This document shows, piece by piece, positions 1-8,744 of a stretch of 64,000 bases of DNA. The position numbers and the translations under genes were made by a program. Position 1 is the stretch's first letter, and the number at the start of each line of letters is the position of its first letter. Source of the DNA: Promicromonospora soli. GTDB taxonomy: Bacteria; Actinomycetota; Actinomycetes; Actinomycetales; Cellulomonadaceae. The stretch is taken from assembly GCF_014653785.1 (NCBI RefSeq), contig NZ_BNAS01000003.1, positions 613,993-677,992 of the forward strand. Reading direction: 5' to 3'. The notes beneath the pieces were generated by a model. The model searched no databases, was not told the DNA's origin, and saw nothing but the letters and a program-made list of their open reading frames with translations.

Positions 1-6
1 TACGTT
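1..6 (+). promoter_or_regulatory. -10 box of a leaderless promoter for the ABC ATPase gene
   Basis: TACGTT lies seven bases before the ATG at 14, and no ribosome binding site is visible between them. This is the TAnnnT spacing seen before many other genes of the window, so transcription probably starts at or next to the A of the start codon. The -35 region lies outside the window. Confidence 0.45.
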
Positions 7-13
7 GGGTGCC

Positions 14-844
14 ATGACGACCCCAGTCGACCCGAGCCCGCCGGGCAGCCCCGACCCGCAAGGTGTCCCGGAGCCGCCCCGGCACGACCCGTCGGCTGCG
101 CTCAGCGTGCGCGGCCTCTGGAAGCGGTTCGGGCAGAAGACCGCGGTCGCCGGCGTCAGCCTGGACGTGCCCGCCGGCTCGTTCTACGGCCTGGTCGGCC
201 CCAACGGGGCCGGGAAGACCACCATGCTCTCGATGGCCACCGGACTGCTGCGGCCGGACCTCGGCGGGGCCTGGGTGCACGGAGTGGACCTGTGGGCGCG
301 TCCCGACGTGGCCAAGGCCACGCTGGGCGTGCTGCCTGACGGCGTGCGTCTGTTCGACCGCCTGACCGGCCGCCAGCTGCTGACGTACGCCGGGATGCTG
401 CGGGGGATGGAGAAGGACACGGTCATCGAGCGCACCGACGACCTGTTGCTGGCCTTCGACCTGGGCGCCGACGCGGACACGTTCGTCGTCGACTACTCCG
501 CCGGCATGACCAAGAAGATCGCGCTGGGCAGCGCCATGATCCATGCTCCGCGCACCCTGGTCCTCGACGAGCCGTTCGAGGCGGTGGACCCGGTGAGCGC
601 GGCGAACATCCGCGACATCCTCAAGGACTACGTGGCGGGTGGCGGCACCGTGATCGTCTCCAGCCACGTCATGGACCTGGTTCAGCGCATGTGCGACCAC
701 GTCGCCGTGATGGCGGCCGGGCAGGTCCTCGCGGCCGGCACGGTGGACGAGGTGCGCGGCGAGCAGAGCCTGGAAGACCGGTTCGTGGACCTCGTCGGCG
801 GCCGTCAGCACTCGGAGGGGCTCTCATGGTTGCGCGGTTCGTGA
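14..844 (+). CDS. ABC transporter ATP-binding protein
   Basis: This 276-residue protein is the ATPase subunit of an ABC transporter, probably an exporter, acting on the inner face of the membrane. Walker A (GPNGAGKTT) lies at residues 62-70, and Walker B reads LVLDEPFEAVD. The signature motif is the relaxed YSAGMTKKI instead of LSGGQ, a form seen in ABC-2 type exporters. The first 28 residues are a proline-rich tail outside the fold. I chose the ATG at 14 because a TACGTT box stands seven bases before it; a TTG at 5 in the same frame is less likely. The gene overlaps the permease gene that follows by 19 bases, so the two subunits are almost certainly translated together. The substrate cannot be told from the sequence. 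Confidence 0.93.
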   Translation: MTTPVDPSPPGSPDPQGVPEPPRHDPSAALSVRGLWKRFGQKTAVAGVSLDVPAGSFYGLVGPNGAGKTTMLSMATGLLRPDLGGAWVHGVDLWARPDVAKATLGVLPDGVRLFDRLTGRQLLTYAGMLRGMEKDTVIERTDDLLLAFDLGADADTFVVDYSAGMTKKIALGSAMIHAPRTLVLDEPFEAVDPVSAANIRDILKDYVAGGGTVIVSSHVMDLVQRMCDHVAVMAAGQVLAAGTVDEVRGEQSLEDRFVDLVGGRQHSEGLSWLRGS

Positions 845-2445
845 CCCTCAAGCTGACGCTGATGGGCAACACGTTCCGCAAGAGCGTCTGGCAGACGATC
901 GGCATGGTCGTCGCGGCGCTGTACGCGCTGGGCGTCGTCGGAGCTCTCGTGACCCTGGTGGGTGCCCTGGCATATGTGGGGGACCCGGCCTGGGCCGGCC
1001 TGGCGATCACCCTTGGCGGAGCCCTCACGGTCGTGGGCTGGTGGATCATCCCGATCTTTGCCTTCGGCGTGGACGCCACCCTGGACCCGCACCGGTTCGC
1101 GACGTACGCGATCCCCCGGCGCACCCTGCTCGCGGGTCTGGCGGTCGCGGGCCTGGTGTCCGTGCCCGGTATCGCCACGGTGCTCGTCGCCATCGGAACG
1201 TCGTTCGCGTGGGTGCTGGAGCCGGGCGTGCTGGTGGTCGCTCTCCTGGGCGCCGTGCTCGGGGTCGCGACGTGCGTGATCGGGTCCCGCGCGATCACCA
1301 CGCTGCTGGCCCCCGTGCTGGAGTCCCGTAGGTACCGTGAGGTCGTCACGATCGTCGCGGTGATGCTGGTCGTGATGACCGGCCCGCTGATCGGCTGGCT
1401 CGCGAACGACGTCGAGGTGTCGGTCGAGGCCGACCCCGGAAGCGGCAGCAGCATGGGCATGCTGCTCCTACCGTTGTTCGAGCAGGCGGCCGCCCTCGTC
1501 GGCTGGACACCGTTCGGCGCGGCCTGGTCGCTCGCCGGCACCGCGCACGACGGCGACTGGGCCGGCCTTGCCGGACACCTCGCCGTCGCGCTCGGCACCA
1601 TAGGGCTGGCCTGGCTGGTCTGGGACCGGGCGCTGGCCCGTGCCCTGGAGCGCCCGCCCGTCGGCGACGGCAGCGGCGGCAAGGCCAAGGGGCTGGGGGC
1701 GTTCGGCCGCGTGCCGTTCTCCCCCACCTGGGCCGTCGCCGCCCGGACCGCCACCTACTGGGTCCGGGACCCCCGCTACTCCGGATCGATCGCGATCGTG
1801 CCGCTGCTGCCGGTCGTCATGTACGTCTCGGCGCAGAGCACGGGCAACTTCTTCATGCTGCTGGCGACCGGGCCGTTCGTGGCCTGGATCCTCGGCTTCA
1901 GCATCTCCAACGACGTGGGCTACGACAACACAGCGTTCGCCCTGCACGTCGCGGCGGGCGTCGACGGCAGGGCAGACCGGTGGGGCCGGGCTATCCCGAT
2001 GCTCCTCGTGGGACCCGTGGTCTGCGTCGCCACGGTGGTGGTGTCGGTCTGGATCGCCGACTCGTGGCACCTCACGCTGCCCCTGCTGGGCCTGTCCCTC
2101 GGGCTGCTGCTGGTCGGCACTGCCGTGTCCTGCGCGGTCTCGGCGCGGCTCGTCTACCCGGTCGCCAAGCCGGGGGAGAGCCCGCTCAAGTCCCCGCAGG
2201 GCGCCGCGACGGCCACGATCGTGTCGCAGGGGCTCGGCTTCCTGGTGACGGCCGGGCTGTCGCTCCCGGTCCTTGCTATGGGAGTCGCCGCCCTCATGCT
2301 GGGCGGAGTGCTGTGGGGCGCGGCGACGCTCGTCGTCTGCGTCCTGTACGGGGCCCTGATCCTGGTCCTGGCGGTGCGGTTCGGCGCTCGTGTGTACAAC
2401 CGGCGGCTGCCGGAGCTGCTCCAGCAGGTCCAGTCGTTCCCGTGA
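826..2445 (+). CDS. ABC-2 type transporter permease, multi-spanning
   Basis: This 539-residue protein has about a dozen hydrophobic stretches and is the likely membrane partner of the ATPase just upstream. The start ATG at 826 lies inside the end of the ATPase gene and has a strong GGAGGGG site five bases before it, which decides the start. The central part, around residues 200-300, is a less hydrophobic segment between two membrane halves. I recognise no substrate-specific motif. The pair resembles actinobacterial exporters of unknown cargo. Three tandem copies of an 8-base unit follow the stop codon. Confidence 0.85.
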   Translation: MVARFVTLKLTLMGNTFRKSVWQTIGMVVAALYALGVVGALVTLVGALAYVGDPAWAGLAITLGGALTVVGWWIIPIFAFGVDATLDPHRFATYAIPRRTLLAGLAVAGLVSVPGIATVLVAIGTSFAWVLEPGVLVVALLGAVLGVATCVIGSRAITTLLAPVLESRRYREVVTIVAVMLVVMTGPLIGWLANDVEVSVEADPGSGSSMGMLLLPLFEQAAALVGWTPFGAAWSLAGTAHDGDWAGLAGHLAVALGTIGLAWLVWDRALARALERPPVGDGSGGKAKGLGAFGRVPFSPTWAVAARTATYWVRDPRYSGSIAIVPLLPVVMYVSAQSTGNFFMLLATGPFVAWILGFSISNDVGYDNTAFALHVAAGVDGRADRWGRAIPMLLVGPVVCVATVVVSVWIADSWHLTLPLLGLSLGLLLVGTAVSCAVSARLVYPVAKPGESPLKSPQGAATATIVSQGLGFLVTAGLSLPVLAMGVAALMLGGVLWGAATLVVCVLYGALILVLAVRFGARVYNRRLPELLQQVQSFP

Positions 2446-2450
2446 GTGCC

Positions 2451-2474
2451 TTGAGCCCTTGAGCCCTTGAGCCC
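2451..2474. repeat. Tandem repeat, TTGAGCCC x 3
   Basis: Three perfect adjacent copies of TTGAGCCC follow the stop codon of the permease gene. The array is short and intergenic, and probably arose by slippage. Confidence 0.85.
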
Positions 2475-2521
2475 GTGCGCCAGAGCCTGGATGTCGGAGG
2501 CTCGGCGTAGCGTCGGCACAC

Positions 2522-3328
2522 ATGAGTCGCATTGACGGGCGCAACATCGACGGACGCCACATCGACGGACGCGTGGACGGGATCGTTGGCGCAGACCTGC
2601 GCGGGGCCGACATCCGCAACGCTGACATGAGCGGTGCCTCGTTCCGCGAGGTCGGCCTCAACGGCGTGCGGATGCGTGGGGTCGAGCTGGCCGAGGCCGA
2701 CATAGACGGCTTCATCTACGGCCTGCGCATCAACGGTGTCGAGGTGGAACCCCTGGTCGAGGCCGAGCTGAACAGGCGGCATCCGGAGCGTGCGCTGCTC
2801 CAGGACCGCACACTGACCGGGCTCCTCGCGGCGCTCGACGCCTACGACCAGCTGTGGGAGGCCACCTACGAACGGGTCGCGTCGATGCCTCCGGGCACGG
2901 TGGACGTCTCGGTCGACGAGGAGTGGTCGTTCGCCCAGACCTTGCGGCACCTCGTGTTCTGCACCGACGGCTGGCTGCGCTGGGGTGCGCAGGGCCGGCG
3001 TGAGGACGTGTTCTGGCCCGCTGGGGTGCCGCACTCCGCATTCGCCGCCGATGCGCCGGGGATCGGGATCGACCCGGCCGCTGCGCCGTCGTACGACGAG
3101 GTGCTCGAGGTCCGGAGGGGCCGGATGCGGGAAGTCCGTGAGTTCCTCTCGACGATCACGCCCGAGCAGGCGGGCAGTGCGGCCGAACCGCCGCCGTGGA
3201 TGGATCAGTCCGAGCCCTTCGACGTAGCGCAGTGCGTGTGGGTGGTGCTCACCGAGGAGTGGCATCACCACTCGTACGCCACCAGGGACCTGGACCTGAT
3301 CGACACGGGCAGCGGCTCGTCCACGTAA
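2522..3328 (+). CDS. Pentapeptide-repeat and DinB-like domain protein
   Basis: This 268-residue protein joins a short run of pentapeptide-like repeats (residues about 20-60, with ADLRGADIRNADMSGASF at the core) to a DinB-like four-helix domain (about 90-265). The DinB part keeps histidines that could bind metal: one in LRHLVF and a cluster in EEWHHHSYATRDL. In actinobacteria this superfamily includes mycothiol-dependent transferases and many proteins of unknown role, so a thiol transferase is only a possibility. The ATG at 2522 has no clear ribosome site but has TAGCGT eight bases before it, which suggests a leaderless message. The next gene, ychF, starts 11 bases after its stop on the same strand. 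Confidence 0.82.
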   Translation: MSRIDGRNIDGRHIDGRVDGIVGADLRGADIRNADMSGASFREVGLNGVRMRGVELAEADIDGFIYGLRINGVEVEPLVEAELNRRHPERALLQDRTLTGLLAALDAYDQLWEATYERVASMPPGTVDVSVDEEWSFAQTLRHLVFCTDGWLRWGAQGRREDVFWPAGVPHSAFAADAPGIGIDPAAAPSYDEVLEVRRGRMREVREFLSTITPEQAGSAAEPPPWMDQSEPFDVAQCVWVVLTEEWHHHSYATRDLDLIDTGSGSST

Positions 3329-3339
3329 ACTTGCGCGAC

Positions 3340-4425
<1,086 letters not shown>

Positions 4426-4507
4426 TTACCTCGTGAAAAGGGAAAGTTCCACGGGAGGTTTGGTCCACATTGGCCGGCTCTTGCCGCAAGAACAGGAGAG
4501 TAGCCCT

Positions 4508-4855
4508 GTGAAAAAGTTCATCACGGTCATCCTGGTGGCCTTTGGCCTCGTCGTTGGCGGACTCGTCGCGTCGGCGCCCGCCCAGGCCATCGTCGGGAGC
4601 AGCGTTCACTTCTACGAGGTGAGCGACGGTATCCCGTCCGACTGGATCAAGCTGCACAACACCGGAACCGGGGGTACCGAGTATCTCCAGTCGTTCGCCA
4701 CGACGAGGGGCAACGTGCGCGAGTCGTGTCCCCCGAACGACAACTACTACCTGTACTACACGAATCCTGCCGGTGCTTTCAACAGACTGAACCCTGGCGT
4801 GTGTCTGGTTCCGATCCGGACCGGCACGTACTCCGTAGGCATCGCTCGAGCCTGA
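4508..4855 (+). CDS. Small secreted protein of unknown function
   Basis: The 115-residue product starts with a clear signal peptide: MKKF, a hydrophobic stretch to about residue 20, and an ASAPAQA cleavage region near residue 26. The mature part of about 90 residues has two cysteines (in ESCPPND and GVCLVP), so one disulfide is possible, and it is rich in aromatic residues and glycine. The GTG at 4508 is chosen because AGGAGAG stands just upstream and it places the signal peptide at the N-terminus. I do not recognise the family. The gene sits between two copies of the ychF end, so it probably arrived together with the alternative ychF tail. Its codon use is less G/C-biased than that of its neighbours. 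Confidence 0.75.
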   Translation: MKKFITVILVAFGLVVGGLVASAPAQAIVGSSVHFYEVSDGIPSDWIKLHNTGTGGTEYLQSFATTRGNVRESCPPNDNYYLYYTNPAGAFNRLNPGVCLVPIRTGTYSVGIARA

Positions 4856-4861
4856 CAGCCA

Positions 4862-4894
4862 GGCGACGTGGTGGAGTTCCGCTTCAATGTCTGA
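4862..4894 (+). repeat. ychF 3' end, copy 2 (orphan remnant)
   Basis: These 33 bases again encode GDVVEFRFNV and a stop (TGA), using codons typical of this genome, but have no start codon or upstream reading frame. A strong hairpin follows seven bases later. This is most simply the original end of the resident ychF gene, cut off when the segment at about 4312-4861 was inserted. Confidence 0.88.
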
Positions 4895-4900
4895 GCATCA

Positions 4901-4936
4901 CCCGGATCGCGGCATGTCCAGAGGTCGCGATCCGGG
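4901..4936 (+). terminator. Hairpin terminator behind the orphan ychF end
   Basis: A perfect 11-bp stem (CCCGGATCGCG with CGCGATCCGGG) encloses a 14-base loop. It probably was the native ychF terminator and may now end the message of the small secreted protein. Confidence 0.7.
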
Positions 4937-4982
4937 CTCAGGTGGCCGAGGATTGTCCTGCGCAGAGTGATGCCCCTCCTCC

Positions 4983-5222
4983 TCAGCCGAACAACTGTCC
5001 GGCGACCCCGCCGAACACGGTCGCGACGATCTCGAGGACGACGATCACGATCCCGACGATGCCGAAGCCGCGGGCGGCGCCGGCCTGGGGGTGGCTTCCG
5101 CGTGCCAGGCCGCCCAGCCACGCGGCTGAGGCGCCGAGCGCCGCCGGTGCTCCGGACCAGTTCAGCGGCAGCGTGATGATCGCGAGAGCGCCGAGCACGA
5201 TCGCGCCGACCTTGGCGCGCAT
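4983..5222 (-). CDS. Small two-helix membrane protein
   Basis: The 79-residue product has two hydrophobic segments (about residues 5-37 and 53-75) joined by a short polar loop, GLARGSHPQAGAARG. The layout resembles the DUF4190-like small membrane proteins common in actinobacteria, which have no known function. The ATG at 5222 is the start nearest the first membrane helix; the same frame is open further upstream, so a longer N-terminus is possible. The gene is divergent from the broken kinase gene, whose start must lie within about 100 bases. I call it from the paired membrane segments and the lack of a better reading on the other strand. Confidence 0.55.
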   Translation of the reverse strand: MRAKVGAIVLGALAIITLPLNWSGAPAALGASAAWLGGLARGSHPQAGAARGFGIVGIVIVVLEIVATVFGGVAGQLFG

Positions 5223-5250
5223 CGCGGCTGTCGCGACCGGATTCGGCGCC

Positions 5251-6875
5251 TTGCCTCTGCTGGCGGGCTTCTCCGAGTCGAGTCTCCCGACGGGCGCGTT
5301 GTACGGCGCGGGGTGGCCGGCGTTCGGGGTGGCGGCTGCGATCCTGCTCGATCGGCGTACAGATCCGCGCGTGGGCCGGGCCGTCGCGGCGCTTGCCGTC
5401 GTCCCGGCAGCGATGGCGGTGATCGCGCTGTCGACGGCGGGTGGTCCGGTCTGGACCCGGGTCGAGGAGCTGTGGCGTGCGGCGGACTTCGTTGTCGTGC
5501 TCCTCACGCTGGTGCTGCTCGCCTGGGCGATGGGCTACGCCCCGGGGCGTATCCCGCGCCGCCGGCTGTTCTGGGTGCTGGTGTGGTCCTCGGTCGTGGT
5601 CGGCGCTGTCGCGGTGGCCGATTTGACGCTCGACCCGCGCGGCGAGGCCGTCGTACTGACCTTGGGCATGTGGTCGCTCGCCGGTCTCGTGACGCGGCTG
5701 ACGACCGCGACCGAGCTCAGACCCGTCGATGAGCCGCTCCTCGATGTCGTCGCGGCGGCACTGACCTTGGCGATCGGTGCAGCCATGGGCGTGGTCGTGA
5801 GACTGGCCGGCACCCGCGCCGGCGTTCCTGCTCCGGACCTCACTGCCGCCTTCGCCGCCGTGACGTCCACTGCGCTGGCCTGGCCGGCTGCGGCCTGGTG
5901 GCGGCGGTCGCGGCTCACTCGCCGCTACGGCACCGGAACGCTGACCCCCGCCGATGTCGCTTCCATCACCGCTGGCCTGCACCGCCTCACTGACCCGCGC
6001 GAGCTGCTCGCCAAGGCCGCCGAGATGGTGGCCGTCTCCAGTGGCCACCTCGAGGTGACGCTGGTGGTGGGTGAGGACAGCCCCGACGTCCCACCCGGCT
6101 GGGTCGACCATCCGCTGCTGGTCGGCGGCGACCGCGTCGGTACGCTGCTGCTGAACCACGACGACCCGGAGGGACCCGAGCCGCGTCAGGCGCGCCTGGT
6201 CGGACAGCTGGTGCCGACCGTCGCGCTCGTCTGCCGGGCTGTCGGGCTCGCCGTCGAGGCCGAGCACGCTCGCCAGGATGTCGCTCGCGAGCGGGACGCC
6301 GAGCGGGCTCGCATCCTTGGCGACCTGCACGACGGCCTCGGCCCGGTGCTGTCCGGAATGAGCATGCGGGTCCAGAGGCCGAGTTGCGCCGGAGCCCCAG
6401 CCTGCTGCTGCAATCACTGGCCTCGGGGCTGGCCGAGGCAAGGGGAGACCTCCGCCGGATCGTGTCCGGGCTCAACCCGTCGGCGCTGCTCGACGCCGAC
6501 CTGGCCGGAGCGCTCAAGCGGCTGATCGCGACCTTCGACGGGGACGACCGTCAGGTCGGGCTGGAGATCACCGTCGAGCGTCCGCTGCCCGGCGCGGTGA
6601 ACGTCGCCGTCTATCGCTCCGTGGCCGAAGGCATCACAAACGCATTGCGCCACGGCCGGGCGAGCCATGTGGCGGTCCGGGTGGCGACAACCGTTGCCGG
6701 CCACGTCGCCGTCGACGTTCGGGACGATGGGATCGGTGGCCCGATCGCCCCAGGCGTTGGGCTCACATCACTGCGGCAGCGGGCGGAACAGCTGGGCGGA
6801 TCGCTGGCCGTGGGACCTCACGACGGCGGCGGAGTTCTGCTCCACCTGGAGCTGCCGACGACGGGAGCAGCATGA
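5251..6875 (+). pseudogene. Frameshifted NarL-family sensor histidine kinase
   Basis: The gene encodes a membrane sensor kinase that would phosphorylate the regulator just downstream. The first part reads in one frame to about 6375: several membrane helices, a linker, then the HisKA_3 phosphorylation site ILGDLHDGLGPVLSG. The rest continues in another frame to 6875, with the N-box GITNALRHG, the G1 box VRDDGIGG and a final G2 region. One lost base in the CAGAGGCC stretch near 6375 would explain the break, because restoring it gives a continuous helix. As written, the kinase would stop without its ATPase domain. It may be a real pseudogene or a sequencing error. The start is uncertain: TTG at 5251 or 5299 are candidates. 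The end overlaps the regulator start by four bases. Confidence 0.72.
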
Positions 6876-7501
6876 CGAGAGTGATGCTCGTCCACGATCA
6901 CCCGATAGTGCTGTCGGGGCTATCGGCTCTGATCGAGTCGGAGGACGGGCTCGAGCTCGTCGCGACAGCCCGGACCGCCGCGGAGGCCCGTGCCGTCACC
7001 ATCGAGCCGGACGTGGCGGTGCTCGATCTCGGACTGCCGGACGGTGATGGCATCGAGCTCGGTGCGATGCTCAAGCTCACCTGGCCAGGCCTGCGCGTCG
7101 TCGTGCTCACCATGCACGCCGACGACCAGGCGGTGATACGCAGCCTCGGTGCCGGCTTGGACGGCTATCTCCTCAAGGACTCCGATCCCGAGGACGTGCT
7201 GGCAGCCATCCACAGCGCTGCGCGTGGGACCCTCGTGCTGGGCAGGGGGGCGTCGGGTGCGGTTGTCGCCGCTGCGGCCTCCGCACCGCGGACCGACGCG
7301 CTCGGCGCTCTCGATGCACGGGACCTGGAGATCCTCGAGCTTCTCGTGCAGGGTCTGCCAACGTCACAGGTCGCGGCGCGCCTCTTCCTCGCGCCGAAGA
7401 CGGTCCGCAACCGGGTCTCGGAGATGCTCGCCAAGCTCGGGGTGGCATCACGTGACGAGGCGATCGCCCTCGGCCAGGCGGGAGGCCTGGGCCGGTCCTG
7501 A
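6872..7501 (+). CDS. LuxR/NarL-family response regulator
   Basis: This 209-residue protein has a receiver domain (residues 1-120) and a C-terminal LuxR-type helix-turn-helix (about 145-205, with DARDLEILELLVQGL and KTVRNRVSEMLAKLG). The phospho-acceptor aspartate lies in VAVLDLGLPDGDG near residue 53. The N-terminal acidic pair reads HD instead of the usual DD, so one magnesium ligand may be altered. Its ATG overlaps the kinase stop in an ATGA arrangement, which marks a two-gene operon. If the kinase frameshift is real, this regulator has lost its partner. Targets cannot be predicted. Confidence 0.9.
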   Translation: MTRVMLVHDHPIVLSGLSALIESEDGLELVATARTAAEARAVTIEPDVAVLDLGLPDGDGIELGAMLKLTWPGLRVVVLTMHADDQAVIRSLGAGLDGYLLKDSDPEDVLAAIHSAARGTLVLGRGASGAVVAAAASAPRTDALGALDARDLEILELLVQGLPTSQVAARLFLAPKTVRNRVSEMLAKLGVASRDEAIALGQAGGLGRS

Positions 7502-7706
7502 GCGGGCGGATCACGCCGGGGCTGGCGCCCATGGCACGAGGGATGCCGATCACCTTGCCGCACCGGAGTACCGTGAGGAGCAACCAAGTCAGGACGCCTC
7601 CACCAGGACTTGTCCTGAACCTGTTTGAGAGGTGGGGCGTCATGATGACGTCGATCGTCGGCCCGCCGGTTGACGGCTTCCTGCGCGGACCTCGCGGAGC
7701 ACCCCG

Positions 7707-8590
7707 ATGAGCGCCGCGACCTGGATCCTGATCTTGACGCTGATCCTGGTCCTGATCGGCCTCGGAATGGCTGTCAAGATCGTCAAGCAGTACGAGAAGG
7801 GTGTGCTCTTCCGGTTTGGCCGACTCAAGGGCACCCGCGAGCCGGGCTTTCGGATCATCATCCCGGTAGTCGACGTACTACATCGCATCTCCCTGCGGAT
7901 CGTCACCATGCCCATCCAGTCCCAGGGCATCATCACCAAGGACAACGTCAGCGTCGACGTGGCCGCCGTCGCCTACTTCCGAGTGGTCGATCCCGTGAAG
8001 TCCGTGATCGTGATCGAAAACGTAACCTCAGCCATCAACCAGATCGCCCAGACCACGCTGCGGAACGTTGTCGGGCAGCACGCCCTCGACGAGATCCTGG
8101 CGGAAACGGACCGAATCAACGAGGACATCCGCATGATCCTCGATCGCACGACCACCGATTGGGGCCTCGAGGTCACATTGGTCGAGCTCAAGGACATCCA
8201 GCTGCCCGAGAGCATGAAACGCGCCATGGCACGTCAGGCCGAAGCCGAGCGGGAGAAGCGCGCGAAGATCATCAACGCCGAAGCGAGCACCTCGCCGCTA
8301 CGAGGCTGGGCGACGCCTCCGACATCATGATGGCGCATCCGCTGGCGCTACAGCTGCGCAACTTGCAGACGTTGGTCGAACTCGGCGTCGACAAGAACAC
8401 CACGGTCGTGTTTCCGGCGCCGCTGATGAGCACCATCGGCGAGCTCGGCACCTTCCTGGCCCGTGAAGAAGCGGCCGCGACAGCGAACGCACCTGCCGGC
8501 GTCGACGACTCCACCACGGCACAGGGACAGGTTGCAGCACCCGTGACCAACGGTGCACTGGCACCTGCCGACACGACTCCGGCGCATTGA
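7707..8590 (+). pseudogene. Frameshifted SPFH/stomatin-like membrane protein
   Basis: The product is a band-7 (SPFH) scaffold protein: one N-terminal membrane helix (residues 5-25), then the SPFH domain beginning [16 protein letters not shown]. The frame runs from 7707 to about 8282, where one base appears to be missing inside a GAAGGCGAG-like stretch. The downstream frame then continues with the expected family sequence, including [19 protein letters not shown] and KNTTVVFPAPLMST, to the stop at 8590. As written the protein ends at 8330 with an unrelated tail. Together with the kinase this is the second one-base loss within 2 kb, so a sequencing problem should be considered as well as real decay. 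A weak GGAG precedes the ATG. Confidence 0.75.
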
Positions 8591-8744
8591 ACCTGCTCCG
8601 GCCGCGGCCACGCCGGCCGAGGCGGTGGAGGTGGCATGACCTCGGCACGGACGACCGAGGCGCGACCGTTTCCCGTAGAGTCGCGCCGTCCACAGCACAG
8701 CCCGGCGACGGAGCCGTGAGCCCTTGCAAGGAGCCAAACCGTCC

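Noticed and set aside
4726..5220. Plus-strand frame leading into the kinase as its N-terminal extension
   Set aside because: The stretch crosses the orphan ychF tail and the hairpin, is Pro/Arg/Ala-rich without membrane segments, and lies opposite a better membrane-protein reading on the minus strand.
6360..6400. Programmed ribosomal frameshift in the kinase gene
   Set aside because: There is no slippery heptamer or following pseudoknot, and the SPFH gene shows the same one-base loss nearby. Mutation or sequence error is simpler.
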